In this document: piece by piece, positions 37,398 to 44,487 of the stretch
How positions within the stretch are numbered: position 1 is the first letter of the stretch
Layout: each line of letters starts with the position of its first letter
From: Cerasicoccus frondis
GTDB taxonomy: Bacteria > Verrucomicrobiota > Verrucomicrobiia > Opitutales > Cerasicoccaceae
Reading direction: 5' to 3'
DNA length: 64,000 bases
NCBI GenBank assembly: GCA_031296915.1
Contig: JAVDPC010000003.1
Coordinates: forward strand, 1-64,000
Made by a program: the position numbers and the translations under genes
The notes under the pieces: model-generated
Databases searched by the model: none
Told to the model about the DNA's origin: nothing
The model's input: only the letters and a program-made list of their open reading frames with translations

Positions 37398-37856
37398 CTA
37401 GTCAAACAAATACTCCCGCTCGTATTCGATGCCATGCTTGTCGAGAAATGCGGTGTATTCATCTTCAAATGTGCGCTTCGTATGATGCTCGCGCTGGTTG
37501 CTGATATACTCGACGACATCCTTCTCGTTGGACCGACTCACGGTGAACGCCGCATAACCATCCTGCCAAGCTAGTCGACGATCCGGGCCGAGGATGTTCT
37601 CGCGGTTGATGTATTTGGAAGATCCGCCTTTCAGGAGCTTCATCGCGTCCGCCACCGAAAGCGTTTTCGGAATATGAATCAGCGCATGCACATGATTTTC
37701 GACACCCCCGACGCGAACGGCCATCATGCAATTGTGTTGGGCCGTTGCGGAAAGCACGCGCCAAACGCTTTGTTCGACTTCGGGCGAGATGAGTGGCGCC
37801 CGTTCTTTGGTGCTCCAGATGCAATGGTAGAGAAGGTGGGTCAAGGTGCTTGCCAT
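37398..37856 (-). CDS. REP-associated tyrosine transposase (Y1 HUH family, RAYT/IS200-like)
   Basis: A 152-residue protein with the single-strand transposase fold: start STLTHLLYHCIWSTKERAPLI, metal-binding HUH at 55-57 in ENHVHALIHIPK, GGSSKYINRE and the probable nucleophile Y117 in DVVEYISNQREHH. Length and motifs fit Y1_Tnp proteins of the IS200/RAYT type. No paired left/right ends of a standard IS200/IS605 element enclose it; instead it lies between REP doublets 1 and 2 and its start abuts a REP arm, as is usual for RAYTs. It probably nicks and moves the REP sequences. The catalytic residues are all present, so it may be active. Confidence 0.88.
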   Translation of the reverse strand: MASTLTHLLYHCIWSTKERAPLISPEVEQSVWRVLSATAQHNCMMAVRVGGVENHVHALIHIPKTLSVADAMKLLKGGSSKYINRENILGPDRRLAWQDGYAAFTVSRSNEKDVVEYISNQREHHTKRTFEDEYTAFLDKHGIEYEREYLFD

Positions 37857-37873
37857 ACGTTTTGTGATAAGAA

Positions 37874-38238
37874 TAAACCGTCGCGTTGCGACGATAAATT
37901 ATTCATCGCGGTATACCCGGGGGTTGAAACCCCCGTCTATGTATAAGTTGTGCCTTCGGCACATCGGTGCGGATTGAGGGCGGATTGCATCGCATTGTCC
38001 GGTGTAGAATAGACAGGAGTAGCGTTAGTCGAAGTGGCGTAGACTGGCGCTGCGTAGATCTAAGTGGCATAGACAGGGGATGCGTAGATCGACGTCGGGG
38101 ACCCTCGTAACATAGATCTACGAAGATAGGCACATATTCGCAATGTTGATCCCGAAGGGATCGCTCATTCCTAGACGGGGGTTTTAACCCCCGGTCCCTG
38201 TATGCGTCCCGGGGAATCGTCGCGATGCGACGGTTCAA
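37874..38238. repeat. REPIN-like inverted REP doublet 2
   Basis: Left arm 37874-37965, right arm 38148-38238, with the same three palindromes per arm as doublet 1. The centre contains two full 30-bp units, AGTGGC(G/A)TAGAC..GCGTAGATC, plus partial ones, different from the 17-bp unit in doublets 1 and 4. The left arm begins 17 bases upstream of the RAYT start. Confidence 0.78.
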
Positions 38239-38257
38239 ACCGAGGTCGCATTTACGA

Positions 38258-38336
38258 AACGCCTGGAGATGAGCGGCGCCCGTTCTTTGGTGTTGCTGAT
38301 GCAATGATAGAGAAGGTGGGTCAAGGTGCTTGCCAT
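38258..38336 (-). pseudogene. N-terminal fragment of a second RAYT gene
   Basis: From the ATG at 38336 the frame reads as the first 24 codons of the intact RAYT (STLTHLLYHCI, then TKERAPLIS) with only two changes and then breaks off next to the right arm of doublet 2. Still weaker traces of the same 5' end (reading HCI-S-K) occur beside doublets 1 and 4, at about 36785-36830 and 39235-39285. Confidence 0.7.
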
Positions 38337-38353
38337 ACGTTTTGTGATGCGAA

Positions 38354-38664
38354 TAAACCGTCGCATTGCGACGATTAATGTTTATCGCTGTTTGGACGGG
38401 GGTTAAAACCCCCGTCTATGATTGATAAGTGCCTTCGGCACATCTGGGGCGGATTGGAATAATGTATGGGAGCGTGGCGTAGCCTGGTGCGGCGTAGGCC
38501 GGCATAGTGCAACCCGACGTGATGAAGGCCTTCGTTGGGGGGAGTCGGCATGGGTGGATCAACATTCTCGCTGCTTATCCCGAAGGGATCGCTCATTCAT
38601 AGACGGGGGTTTCTAACCCCCGGTCCCAGTATGCCCCGTGGGATCGTCGCGATGCGACGGTTCA
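38354..38664. repeat. REPIN-like inverted REP doublet 3
   Basis: Left arm 38354-38444, right arm 38577-38664, again with three palindromes in each. The 132-base centre has imperfect GTGGCGTAG / GGCGTAGGCC repeats. It lies directly behind the RAYT fragment and before the intact NTF2-like gene. Confidence 0.78.
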
Positions 38665-38732
38665 ACCCAGGCCACATCAACGCCGGGACGTCCCGCTCGT
38701 CGGCGCAATCTATCCAAGGCCGCCGTGCGTCG

Positions 38733-39221
38733 CTAGCTGCCGGTGGATGACTGGATGCGGGTTGCGCGCGGGATGCCTTGGATGGGCGAGGAGTGCTCCT
38801 GGATGATTTTCCAGCCGTCGCCGTCGCGGTGGAGCGTCATCGTGGTGCGGATGTGGATATTCCAGCGGGACTTATCCGGGCGCACGTAATACTTAAAGAA
38901 ATGCTCGAACGAGACGAGCGCGGTGTCGCCCTCGGCCCAGACCTGAAGCTCCTTCGCGTAGGAATCATAAAATTCGACGACTTGCATGTCGCTGCGATAC
39001 AGCTCGGCAATGGCCTGGTAGCTGCGGAAGGTTTTGCCAACGGACACCATCACCGTGACCCTCGGATCCTCCGCGTAAAACCCCGCCATCAACGCCGGAT
39101 CGTTCCGGTTGTAGGCCGCAACCCAATCCAACACCAATGCCCACGCGCTGTCATCGGCCTCACTCGCGCCCCACGCAAGAGGCGTCAGGAGAAAGATTAG
39201 CAAGGGGAGGGCGGCTTTCAT
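38733..39221 (-). CDS. Secreted NTF2/SnoaL-like protein
   Basis: 162 residues with a signal peptide (1-18, LAWGA). The rest fits the cone-shaped NTF2/SnoaL/DUF4440 fold: LDWVAAYNRNDPALMAGFYAEDPRVTV at the front and RTTMTLHRDGDGWKIIQEHSS at the end. No conserved catalytic Asp/His pair can be named, so function is open. It is the only intact one of three copies in the island; the others are at 36523-36768 (internal deletion) and 39778-39914 (5' end only). The repeated presence near REP doublets suggests duplication together with them. Confidence 0.7.
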   Translation of the reverse strand: MKAALPLLIFLLTPLAWGASEADDSAWALVLDWVAAYNRNDPALMAGFYAEDPRVTVMVSVGKTFRSYQAIAELYRSDMQVVEFYDSYAKELQVWAEGDTALVSFEHFFKYYVRPDKSRWNIHIRTTMTLHRDGDGWKIIQEHSSPIQGIPRATRIQSSTGS

Positions 39222-39318
39222 GGTTGTTTGGATTTAGGTTCGCTCTCTTGTTTGGCGCTTCGAATGCATTGATAGGGAAACGAGGTAAAGAGTGTGGTTA
39301 TACGTTTTGTAATACGAA

Positions 39319-39772
39319 TGAACCGTCGCGTTGCGACGAAGAATTTTTATTCTCGATTACCGGGGGCTGAAGCCCCCGTCTATGCATGAGTTGTGCCTTC
39401 GGCACATCGGATGTGGATGATGTTGCATTGCCCACGATGCCCTATTGTCCGTGATGCGGTATACCCACAGTGCAGTATGTCTACGGATGTCGCATTGCCC
39501 GCGATGGCGTATTGGCCGCGGTGTAGTATGTCCACGGTGCCGTATGTCACGATGCCCTATGGTCCAGAATGCCGCATTGTCCGCGATGCGGTATTGTCTA
39601 CTATGCTACATTGTCCAACTTGCGTGGCTTGGCCTTGGCGTTATTAGAGCCTGAATTCTATGCGCTGCTGACTTCGCCCTGTTGATCCCGAAGGGATCGC
39701 TCACCGATAGACGGGGGTTTTAACCCCCGGTCCGAATATGCCCCGAGAAACCGTCGCGATGCGACGGTTCAA
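39319..39772. repeat. REPIN-like inverted REP doublet 4
   Basis: Left arm 39319-39408, right arm 39684-39772. The whole block from about 39230 to 39772 parallels 36780-37350 (doublet 1 with its flank), so one is a diverged copy of the other. Confidence 0.8.
39413..39622. repeat. Minisatellite in the centre of doublet 4
   Basis: About twelve units related to GATGCCGCATTGTCC, as in doublet 1, but with a different number and order of variants. Confidence 0.72.
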
Positions 39773-39777
39773 CCCAG

Positions 39778-39914
39778 ACCGCATCAACGCCGGATCGTTT
39801 CGGTTGTAGGCCGTGCCCACTCCAACGCGAATGCCCGCGCACTGTCATCGGGCTCATTCGCGCCCCACGCCAGGGGCGCCAGGAGGAAGATTAGCAAGGG
39901 GAGGACGGCTTACA
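39778..39914 (-). pseudogene. 5' remnant of a third NTF2-like copy
   Basis: The segment matches the first 40 or so codons of the intact gene (39103-39221) base by base in most places, including the signal-peptide region, but a small deletion shifts the frame and the ATG has become ATGT-AAG (GTA at the start position). It then runs into unrelated sequence. Confidence 0.65.
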
Positions 39915-39994
39915 TGGATGCTTGAATGCTACGTTCAATTGCTATGGCAATGTTCGAGGATACTGGCTGTAAATTTAAGTCTGCATGCTTGCGT

Positions 39995-40984
39995 TTATAC
40001 TATCCCAGCTAGTGTCCTTACGATCGGGCGGAAGAGCTTCTTTGAATTCTTGGCTCGAGTGATATGCTCACCTTTGAGTCCATCTCTAGATGTGCAGTCG
40101 AACACAGGCTTTCTTGCTTCTTGTGAGTAAGGGATCAAACTATGCAAGTTTGGTATCCTACCTAAGTTCCAATTCCCATCATCCCATTTTATCGCTTGGC
40201 CCTTGGGGGATAGTTTGTCGACGATGTTCTCTTTTACTGCATCCTCAACGCGTCCACCAAAAATTGACCAGCCTTTCGTCATTCCTGTAGCGGTCTGTCG
40301 AACGTTATGCTGCTGCATAACATAGCCAAGGAACTTTGGCTTGCCCGGGGGGAGCTGGATGTCTTCACCATCCCAGGCAGCATGGCATTGAGCCCACTCT
40401 TTATTCCAAATTACTAGCTTGTTCCCGAGATTTTCTGTTCCTCGAATTGAGAACAAATCAGGTGACATCGGTATGATAAAGTAGTCGCTAGCGGCAAGAA
40501 CCGACCTGTTTAGTGCGCCAAGATTTGGCCCAAGATCCAACATTACAACATCGGCGTTGACCTTTTCTGCGCACCATAGGATGTAGCGATATAGGGCGGA
40601 TTGAATTCGGAGCGCTGGTTCGGCGCCGCCTTTGGCAGCGCTCCAAGTATCGCCCAGCGAGTCTTCGAAATTGCTCAGAAGTACATCACCTGGCACAAGG
40701 TGTAAGTTACGGTGGCCTTTTCCAATATCTAGTGGTTGTCGGCGTCGTATATCGCCAAGCCCGCGATATACCTCTTCAACGGCTCGCCAGATGCTGTTGC
40801 CTTTGGTATTCCACGCTTTTTCTAACTCATGCTCTGATAGGGAGTAGGCGGAGAGGTTGCACTGAGCATCAAGGTCAACCATCAATACCGTCTTACCCTC
40901 TTCACAAAGAAGATTAGCAACGTGAAACATGTAGGTTGTTTTACCAACGCCACCTTTGTTGTTGAATATGCTGACAATGCTCAT
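39995..40984 (-). CDS. Orphan ParA/Soj-type ATPase
   Basis: 329 residues. The deviant Walker A motif KGGVGKT is at 10-16 (IFNNKGGVGKTTYMFHVANLL), Walker A' VLMVDLDAQCNLS follows and Walker B-like VVMLDLGPNLGAL is near 150. These identify a ParA/MinD-family ATPase, which dimerises on ATP and binds DNA or membrane. The C-terminal third (WSIFGGRVEDAVKENIVDKL, then IPYSQEARKPVFD) is also known from ParA-like proteins encoded alone. No parB, rep gene or iterated centromere site is visible nearby. Position in a repeat island suggests horizontal origin; the cargo is unknown. Confidence 0.85.
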   Translation of the reverse strand: MSIVSIFNNKGGVGKTTYMFHVANLLCEEGKTVLMVDLDAQCNLSAYSLSEHELEKAWNTKGNSIWRAVEEVYRGLGDIRRRQPLDIGKGHRNLHLVPGDVLLSNFEDSLGDTWSAAKGGAEPALRIQSALYRYILWCAEKVNADVVMLDLGPNLGALNRSVLAASDYFIIPMSPDLFSIRGTENLGNKLVIWNKEWAQCHAAWDGEDIQLPPGKPKFLGYVMQQHNVRQTATGMTKGWSIFGGRVEDAVKENIVDKLSPKGQAIKWDDGNWNLGRIPNLHSLIPYSQEARKPVFDCTSRDGLKGEHITRAKNSKKLFRPIVRTLAGIV

Positions 40985-41539
40985 TCGTTTTTCTCGGGCT
41001 TATTTAGTTTATTTAATGGTTAAGGTGATTTATTCTGAGTATTTTGCCGTAGGAGGTCGTGCGCGGGAAGGCATTAGTTTACTTGGCTGTGCAGAGCGAT
41101 TCGACGTTTAGCATGAGGGCTTTACTTGGTAAAGTGTTTTTTATCAAATGAAGCCAAGATTGGCTGGGTTTAGGTTTCTTATGGCAGTTTAGCAAATTTA
41201 TGGCATTTTCATTCCTCTAGGCGGAATGAAAGTAAAAGAGCCACCTCGATTGGGGGTCGTCTGGGGGATTGGTGGATGTCTTTGAGCTGGGTTGTAAGTT
41301 TATGATTATTAGTGGTAAATGAAATTTATTGGGTGGGGGGTTGCGTTCTTTTCGTTTTCTGTTGTCCAGACGCGATGGTTTTTAGGTATGTTGAACTGAT
41401 GATGTTGCGTTCGAGTAAGTCAGCGGAATATCTTCCATGTGTAGGTCGTTAGGTAGCAGCATGAGGATGTTCTTTTGAGATGAACTTCGGATGTGCTTTC
41501 TGGGTTGTTTTGCGGCATCTCCTCCGCATCTCTGGCTTG
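40985..41539. other. Gene-free stretch in the accessory island
   Basis: AT-richer than its surroundings and without a credible frame. A 62-codon minus-strand frame (41382-41570) runs into the palindrome that follows and has no recognisable features. Confidence 0.5.
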
Positions 41540-41628
41540 CCACAACATCGCCGCTGCTAAGGTTTAGCACAGGCAGTGCTAAGTAATGACACAGGCTGTG
41601 CTAAGGCTTAGCAGCGGCGATGTTGTGG
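41540..41628. repeat. Large palindrome with a perfect 22-bp inverted repeat
   Basis: Left arm 41540-41561 and right arm 41607-41628 are perfect reverse complements (outer end CCACAACATCGCC). Inside, TAGCACAG (41564) pairs with CTGTGCTA (41596), so an interrupted stem of 30 bp can form around a 24-base loop that itself carries (A/T)GTGCTAAG repeats. It does not encode a T-run, so it is not a plain terminator. Confidence 0.75.
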
Positions 41629-41652
41629 CGCAGTCGTGGGGTGGGGGCACAC

Positions 41653-41686
41653 AAAAAACGGCCACGAACTGCGGGAGTTCGTGACC
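41653..41686 (-). terminator. Rho-independent terminator of the HU-like gene
   Basis: On the minus strand, CGGTCACGAACT and AGTTCGTGGCCG form a 12-bp stem (one G-T pair) with a four-base loop, followed by TTTTTT. It lies 51 bases after the stop at 41737. Confidence 0.85.
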
Positions 41687-41736
41687 GTTGGTAGCGGTGG
41701 TGGTGGCTGGATGAGAGGCGGTTGCCGCGGTTGGGT

Positions 41737-42438
41737 TTACGTGGTGAGGACGGCTTCCAGCTCGCCGGTGCGGAGCTGGTCAGAGCCGCGCATGCGGGCG
41801 CGGACCTCGATGCGGTAGGTTTGGCCGAGGGGCAGGTCGGGCGGGATGCGGAAGATCAGCTCTTTGGGCAGGTTCCGCTTGATCTGGGCCAGGCGCGTTT
41901 CGGAGTTGTCGGCGATGTTGATGAAGAACAGGCCCTCGTCGGGGGAGTCGGGGTTGAACTTCAGCTTGCTGCCGACGATTGAGCCGATGTCGCCCGGCGT
42001 GATCTGTTGGTTGAGCGTGCCGCTGCCGTCATCGATGAAGTCGAAAACGAGCGGGGCCGGCGGCATGCCGTCGATGCGCGCGGGGTCGGACTTCTCCCGC
42101 AGGGTTTTGAGCAGCCGGCGACCGGCGGAGGCGTGGAGGGAGACGCGGTGGCGCGCGGAGTCGAAGGCGTCGTTTTTTCCGTCGAAGCTGCCGGTGATGC
42201 CGGGCCAGAGCTGGACGAGCCCGCCCATGTTGACCCGGTTGCCGTCGATGAGGAGACTTTCGACGGCGCGGATGGCTTCGGTGAGGACCGCGTGGATGTC
42301 CGCCTCGGTGATGGTGGAGCCGAGCAGGATCATGCGGTCAATGACGGCTTCGAGGTCCTTGCTGCCGCTGATCTGGGTGATGGCCCGGTATTGGTTGCCC
42401 CCGTTGGCCAGGGGATTTGGGAATAGTGCGTATTTCAT
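41737..42438 (-). CDS. HU-like DNA-binding domain protein with C-terminal DUF4469 domain
   Basis: 233 residues. The start MKYALFPNPL and the segment ITEADIHAVLTEAIRAVESLLIDGNRVNMGGLVQLWPGITGSF are those of HU-like DNA-binding proteins found in Bacteroidota and Verrucomicrobiota. The second half (about 125-230; DDGSGTLNQQITPGDIGSIVGSKLKF) is the immunoglobulin-like DUF4469 domain. No signal peptide. Such proteins are thought to coat or bend DNA, with the extra domain as a multimer or protein-contact module. It stands alone with its own terminator. Often present in several copies per genome, which cannot be tested here. Confidence 0.8.
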   Translation of the reverse strand: MKYALFPNPLANGGNQYRAITQISGSKDLEAVIDRMILLGSTITEADIHAVLTEAIRAVESLLIDGNRVNMGGLVQLWPGITGSFDGKNDAFDSARHRVSLHASAGRRLLKTLREKSDPARIDGMPPAPLVFDFIDDGSGTLNQQITPGDIGSIVGSKLKFNPDSPDEGLFFINIADNSETRLAQIKRNLPKELIFRIPPDLPLGQTYRIEVRARMRGSDQLRTGELEAVLTT

Positions 42439-43070
42439 GGATGGCTTAGTGGTAAGGTTCAGGCGCCGAGTGGTGTTGGTCGCCTGAGGATTAGTTGTCT
42501 TTTAGTTCATTGATTGTTGGTTGTGATTGGTTGTTTGGTGATATTCGGGGCGTTTATGTCTCGAATATGTGTTAAATAATTCACTTGTTGTGGGTGTTTG
42601 GCAAGCGTAAATTGCGCAAAATAAGAAGAAATAGTAAATTTAGGGCGTGTGGAGGATGGGAAGAAGGAGATGAGGTGAATTAGCCGCGGATGAACGCGGA
42701 TTGAACGCGGATGCTAGTGGGGCGTGGACGGGGAGGCATGGTTTTTAAACAGGAAGATCGGGAAGTTCGGGAAGCCAGCGAGGCGTGAGGGGAACCGCCG
42801 CAGAGAACGCGGAGGACGCGGAGAGCGGCGAGGGGGTGTGTGGTAGGGAAAGGACAATTAATGGTGGGTTGGGTTAGTTTACGTAGAAGCGGCATCCTGC
42901 CGCTTGGTTTCGGTTGGTTGGAATTGATGGAGTCGGTAAAGCGGCAGGATGCCGCTCCTACTGGAAGACAATGGATGTGAGGGGGCTCAATTCTTAAAGC
43001 TCCTCATCAGATTCTCTTTGTGTCTCCGTGCTTCAGTGAGAAAACCTTTTGCCTGTTGGCGTCCGTAAAC
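42439..43070. repeat. Intergenic stretch with an 18-bp inverted repeat and REP-like fragments
   Basis: No gene is supported. AGCGGCATCCTGCCGCTT (42888-42905) is a perfect inverted repeat of 42939-42956; with flanking GTAG/CTAC the element spans 42884-42960. Nearby lie GC-rich repeats: GCGGATTGAACGCGGATG around 42690 and CGCAGAGAACGCGGAGGACG around 42799. Elements of this kind are spread through many verrucomicrobial genomes. The short minus-strand frame 42680-42895 is made of these repeats and is not a gene. Confidence 0.65.
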
Positions 43071-43103
43071 AAAAAGCCCGATGGACTTGGAGTCCACCGG
43101 GCT
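43071..43103 (-). terminator. Rho-independent terminator of the alcohol dehydrogenase gene
   Basis: On the minus strand, AGCCCGGTGGACT and AGTCCATCGGGCT form a 13-bp stem with one mismatch, followed by TTTTTG. It lies 27 bases after the stop at 43130. Confidence 0.85.
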
Positions 43104-43129
43104 GAAAGTTGGTTGCGAGCTCGCTGGTT

Positions 43130-44191
43130 TTACGCGCCCTTGAGAGAAGCCATGTCGATGGTGAAGCGATACTTCACGTCGGACTTGAGCATGCGCTCGT
43201 AGGCTTCGTTGATCTGCTGGATCGGGATGACTTCGACGTCGGCGGTGATGTTGTGCTCGCCGCAGAAATCGAGCATCTCCTGCGTTTCCTTGATGCCGCC
43301 GATCATGGAGCCCGAGAGTGACTTGTTGCCGAAGAGCAGGCCAAAGATCGCGATGGGCAGCGGTGTGTCCGGCGCGCCAACCATGGTCAGGTTGCCATTC
43401 ACGGCGAGCAGGGCGATGTATTCGTTGAGGTCATGCTCGGCCGCCACGCAGTCGAGGATGAAGTCGAATTTGCCGGTCACGGCCTTCATGGCGTCCTTGT
43501 CGGTGGAGATGACGACGTGGTCCGCGCCGAGCTTCTTGGCGTCTTCCGCTTTACTTTGCGAACGCGAGAACACGGTGACTTCCGCGCCCATCGCGTGGGC
43601 CAGCTTCACGCCCATGTGACCGAGACCGCCCAGGCCCACGATGCCCACTTTCATGCCCGGGCCAACCTTGGCGCGCATGAGCGGCGAGTAGGTCGTGATG
43701 CCGGCGCAGAGCAGCGGCGCGGCGCCAGCGGGGTCGAGGTGCTCCGGCACTTTGAGGACGAAGCGTTCGTCGACAACGATGCTCTCGGAATAGCCGCCGT
43801 AGGTGACGGGGGCGGTGCCGTGGGTGTCGGGCGAGTTGTAGGTGAAGGTGGTGCCGGGCCAGAATTGCTCCTGATGCTGGTGGTGGTGGGCGCAAGTGTG
43901 GTCGCCCTCGACCATGCAGCCGACGCCGACGAGGTCGCCGATCTTATACTTGGTCACGGCGGAACCGGCGGCGGTTACGCGGCCGATGATTTCGTGGCCA
44001 GGGACGCAGGGGTAAACCGTCGGCATGACGCTTTCCCATTCGTTGCGGGCCTGGTGGAGGTCGGAGTGGCAGACGCCACAATATTGGATGTCGATTTGCA
44101 CGTCGCGATCGGTGGTTTCGCGGCGGGGGATGCTGTCTTGAGCGAGGGGCGAGCTGTCGCTCGCGGCGGAGAATGCTTTTGCGGTATACAT
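43130..44191 (-). CDS. Zinc-type NAD(P)-dependent alcohol/aldehyde dehydrogenase, YahK-like
   Basis: 353 residues of the cinnamyl-alcohol-type medium-chain dehydrogenases, close to Escherichia coli YahK in style. Catalytic zinc ligands are C41 (CGVCHSD), H66/E67 (GHEIIG) and C162 (LLCAGITTYSP); the NADP site is GIVGLGGLGHMGVKLA. The structural zinc loop is unusual: where relatives have four cysteines (C-x2-C-x2-C-x7-C), residues 92-112 read CMVEGDHTCAHHHQHQEQFW, with only two cysteines and many histidines, without frame damage. The enzyme should reduce toxic aldehydes. A 78-bp promoter element upstream is shared with the cupin-efflux operon, so I infer control by the AraC-type regulator at 51.2 kb. 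Confidence 0.9.
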   Translation of the reverse strand: MYTAKAFSAASDSSPLAQDSIPRRETTDRDVQIDIQYCGVCHSDLHQARNEWESVMPTVYPCVPGHEIIGRVTAAGSAVTKYKIGDLVGVGCMVEGDHTCAHHHQHQEQFWPGTTFTYNSPDTHGTAPVTYGGYSESIVVDERFVLKVPEHLDPAGAAPLLCAGITTYSPLMRAKVGPGMKVGIVGLGGLGHMGVKLAHAMGAEVTVFSRSQSKAEDAKKLGADHVVISTDKDAMKAVTGKFDFILDCVAAEHDLNEYIALLAVNGNLTMVGAPDTPLPIAIFGLLFGNKSLSGSMIGGIKETQEMLDFCGEHNITADVEVIPIQQINEAYERMLKSDVKYRFTIDMASLKGA

Positions 44192-44282
44192 AAGGAGTGT
44201 GGGTTTGATGTTTTAAGTAATAGAGGGATTTTGATTTTGCGAATCACTGCATGGTTTTCATGTCGATGACGTAGAGTCGGAT

Positions 44283-44360
44283 TTTCGAACGATGTCTATG
44301 ATACACCATTTGGCGCAAGAAGCGGTAGACTGTTCCTATGGGAATCTTGCCTAATCCTCC
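44283..44360 (-). promoter_or_regulatory. AraC-regulator-type promoter element, copy 1
   Basis: Aligned without gaps to 51055-51132, 55 of 78 positions are identical. Most conserved, in minus-strand reading: AGGA-N3-GTCTACC, N15, TGGTGTATCATAG. TGGTGTATCAT looks like an extended -10 box, and GTCTACC with AGGA upstream like the activator site at -35. It starts 92 bases before the dehydrogenase gene. Confidence 0.7.
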
Positions 44361-44487
44361 AGAGTCTTGGCGGCTGTAATAAGATGAAGGTCTGTTGGCA
44401 TCTTTATATGCGGATAGGGTGAAGCAGTTCGCCATTCTGATTGCCTATTCGGGTGAGGTATCAAAACGTTTTGCAGTGCTGAAAGTG

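Noticed and set aside
36951..39772. Possible CRISPR array
   Set aside because: Repeats are inverted pairs with irregular spacing and there are no cas genes; a RAYT transposase explains them better.
39995..40984. ParA as sign of a plasmid or replication origin
   Set aside because: No parB, replication gene, iterons or DnaA boxes could be seen around it.
42680..42895. Short minus-strand frame near 42.8 kb
   Set aside because: It is made up of interspersed GC-rich repeats and has no protein-like features.
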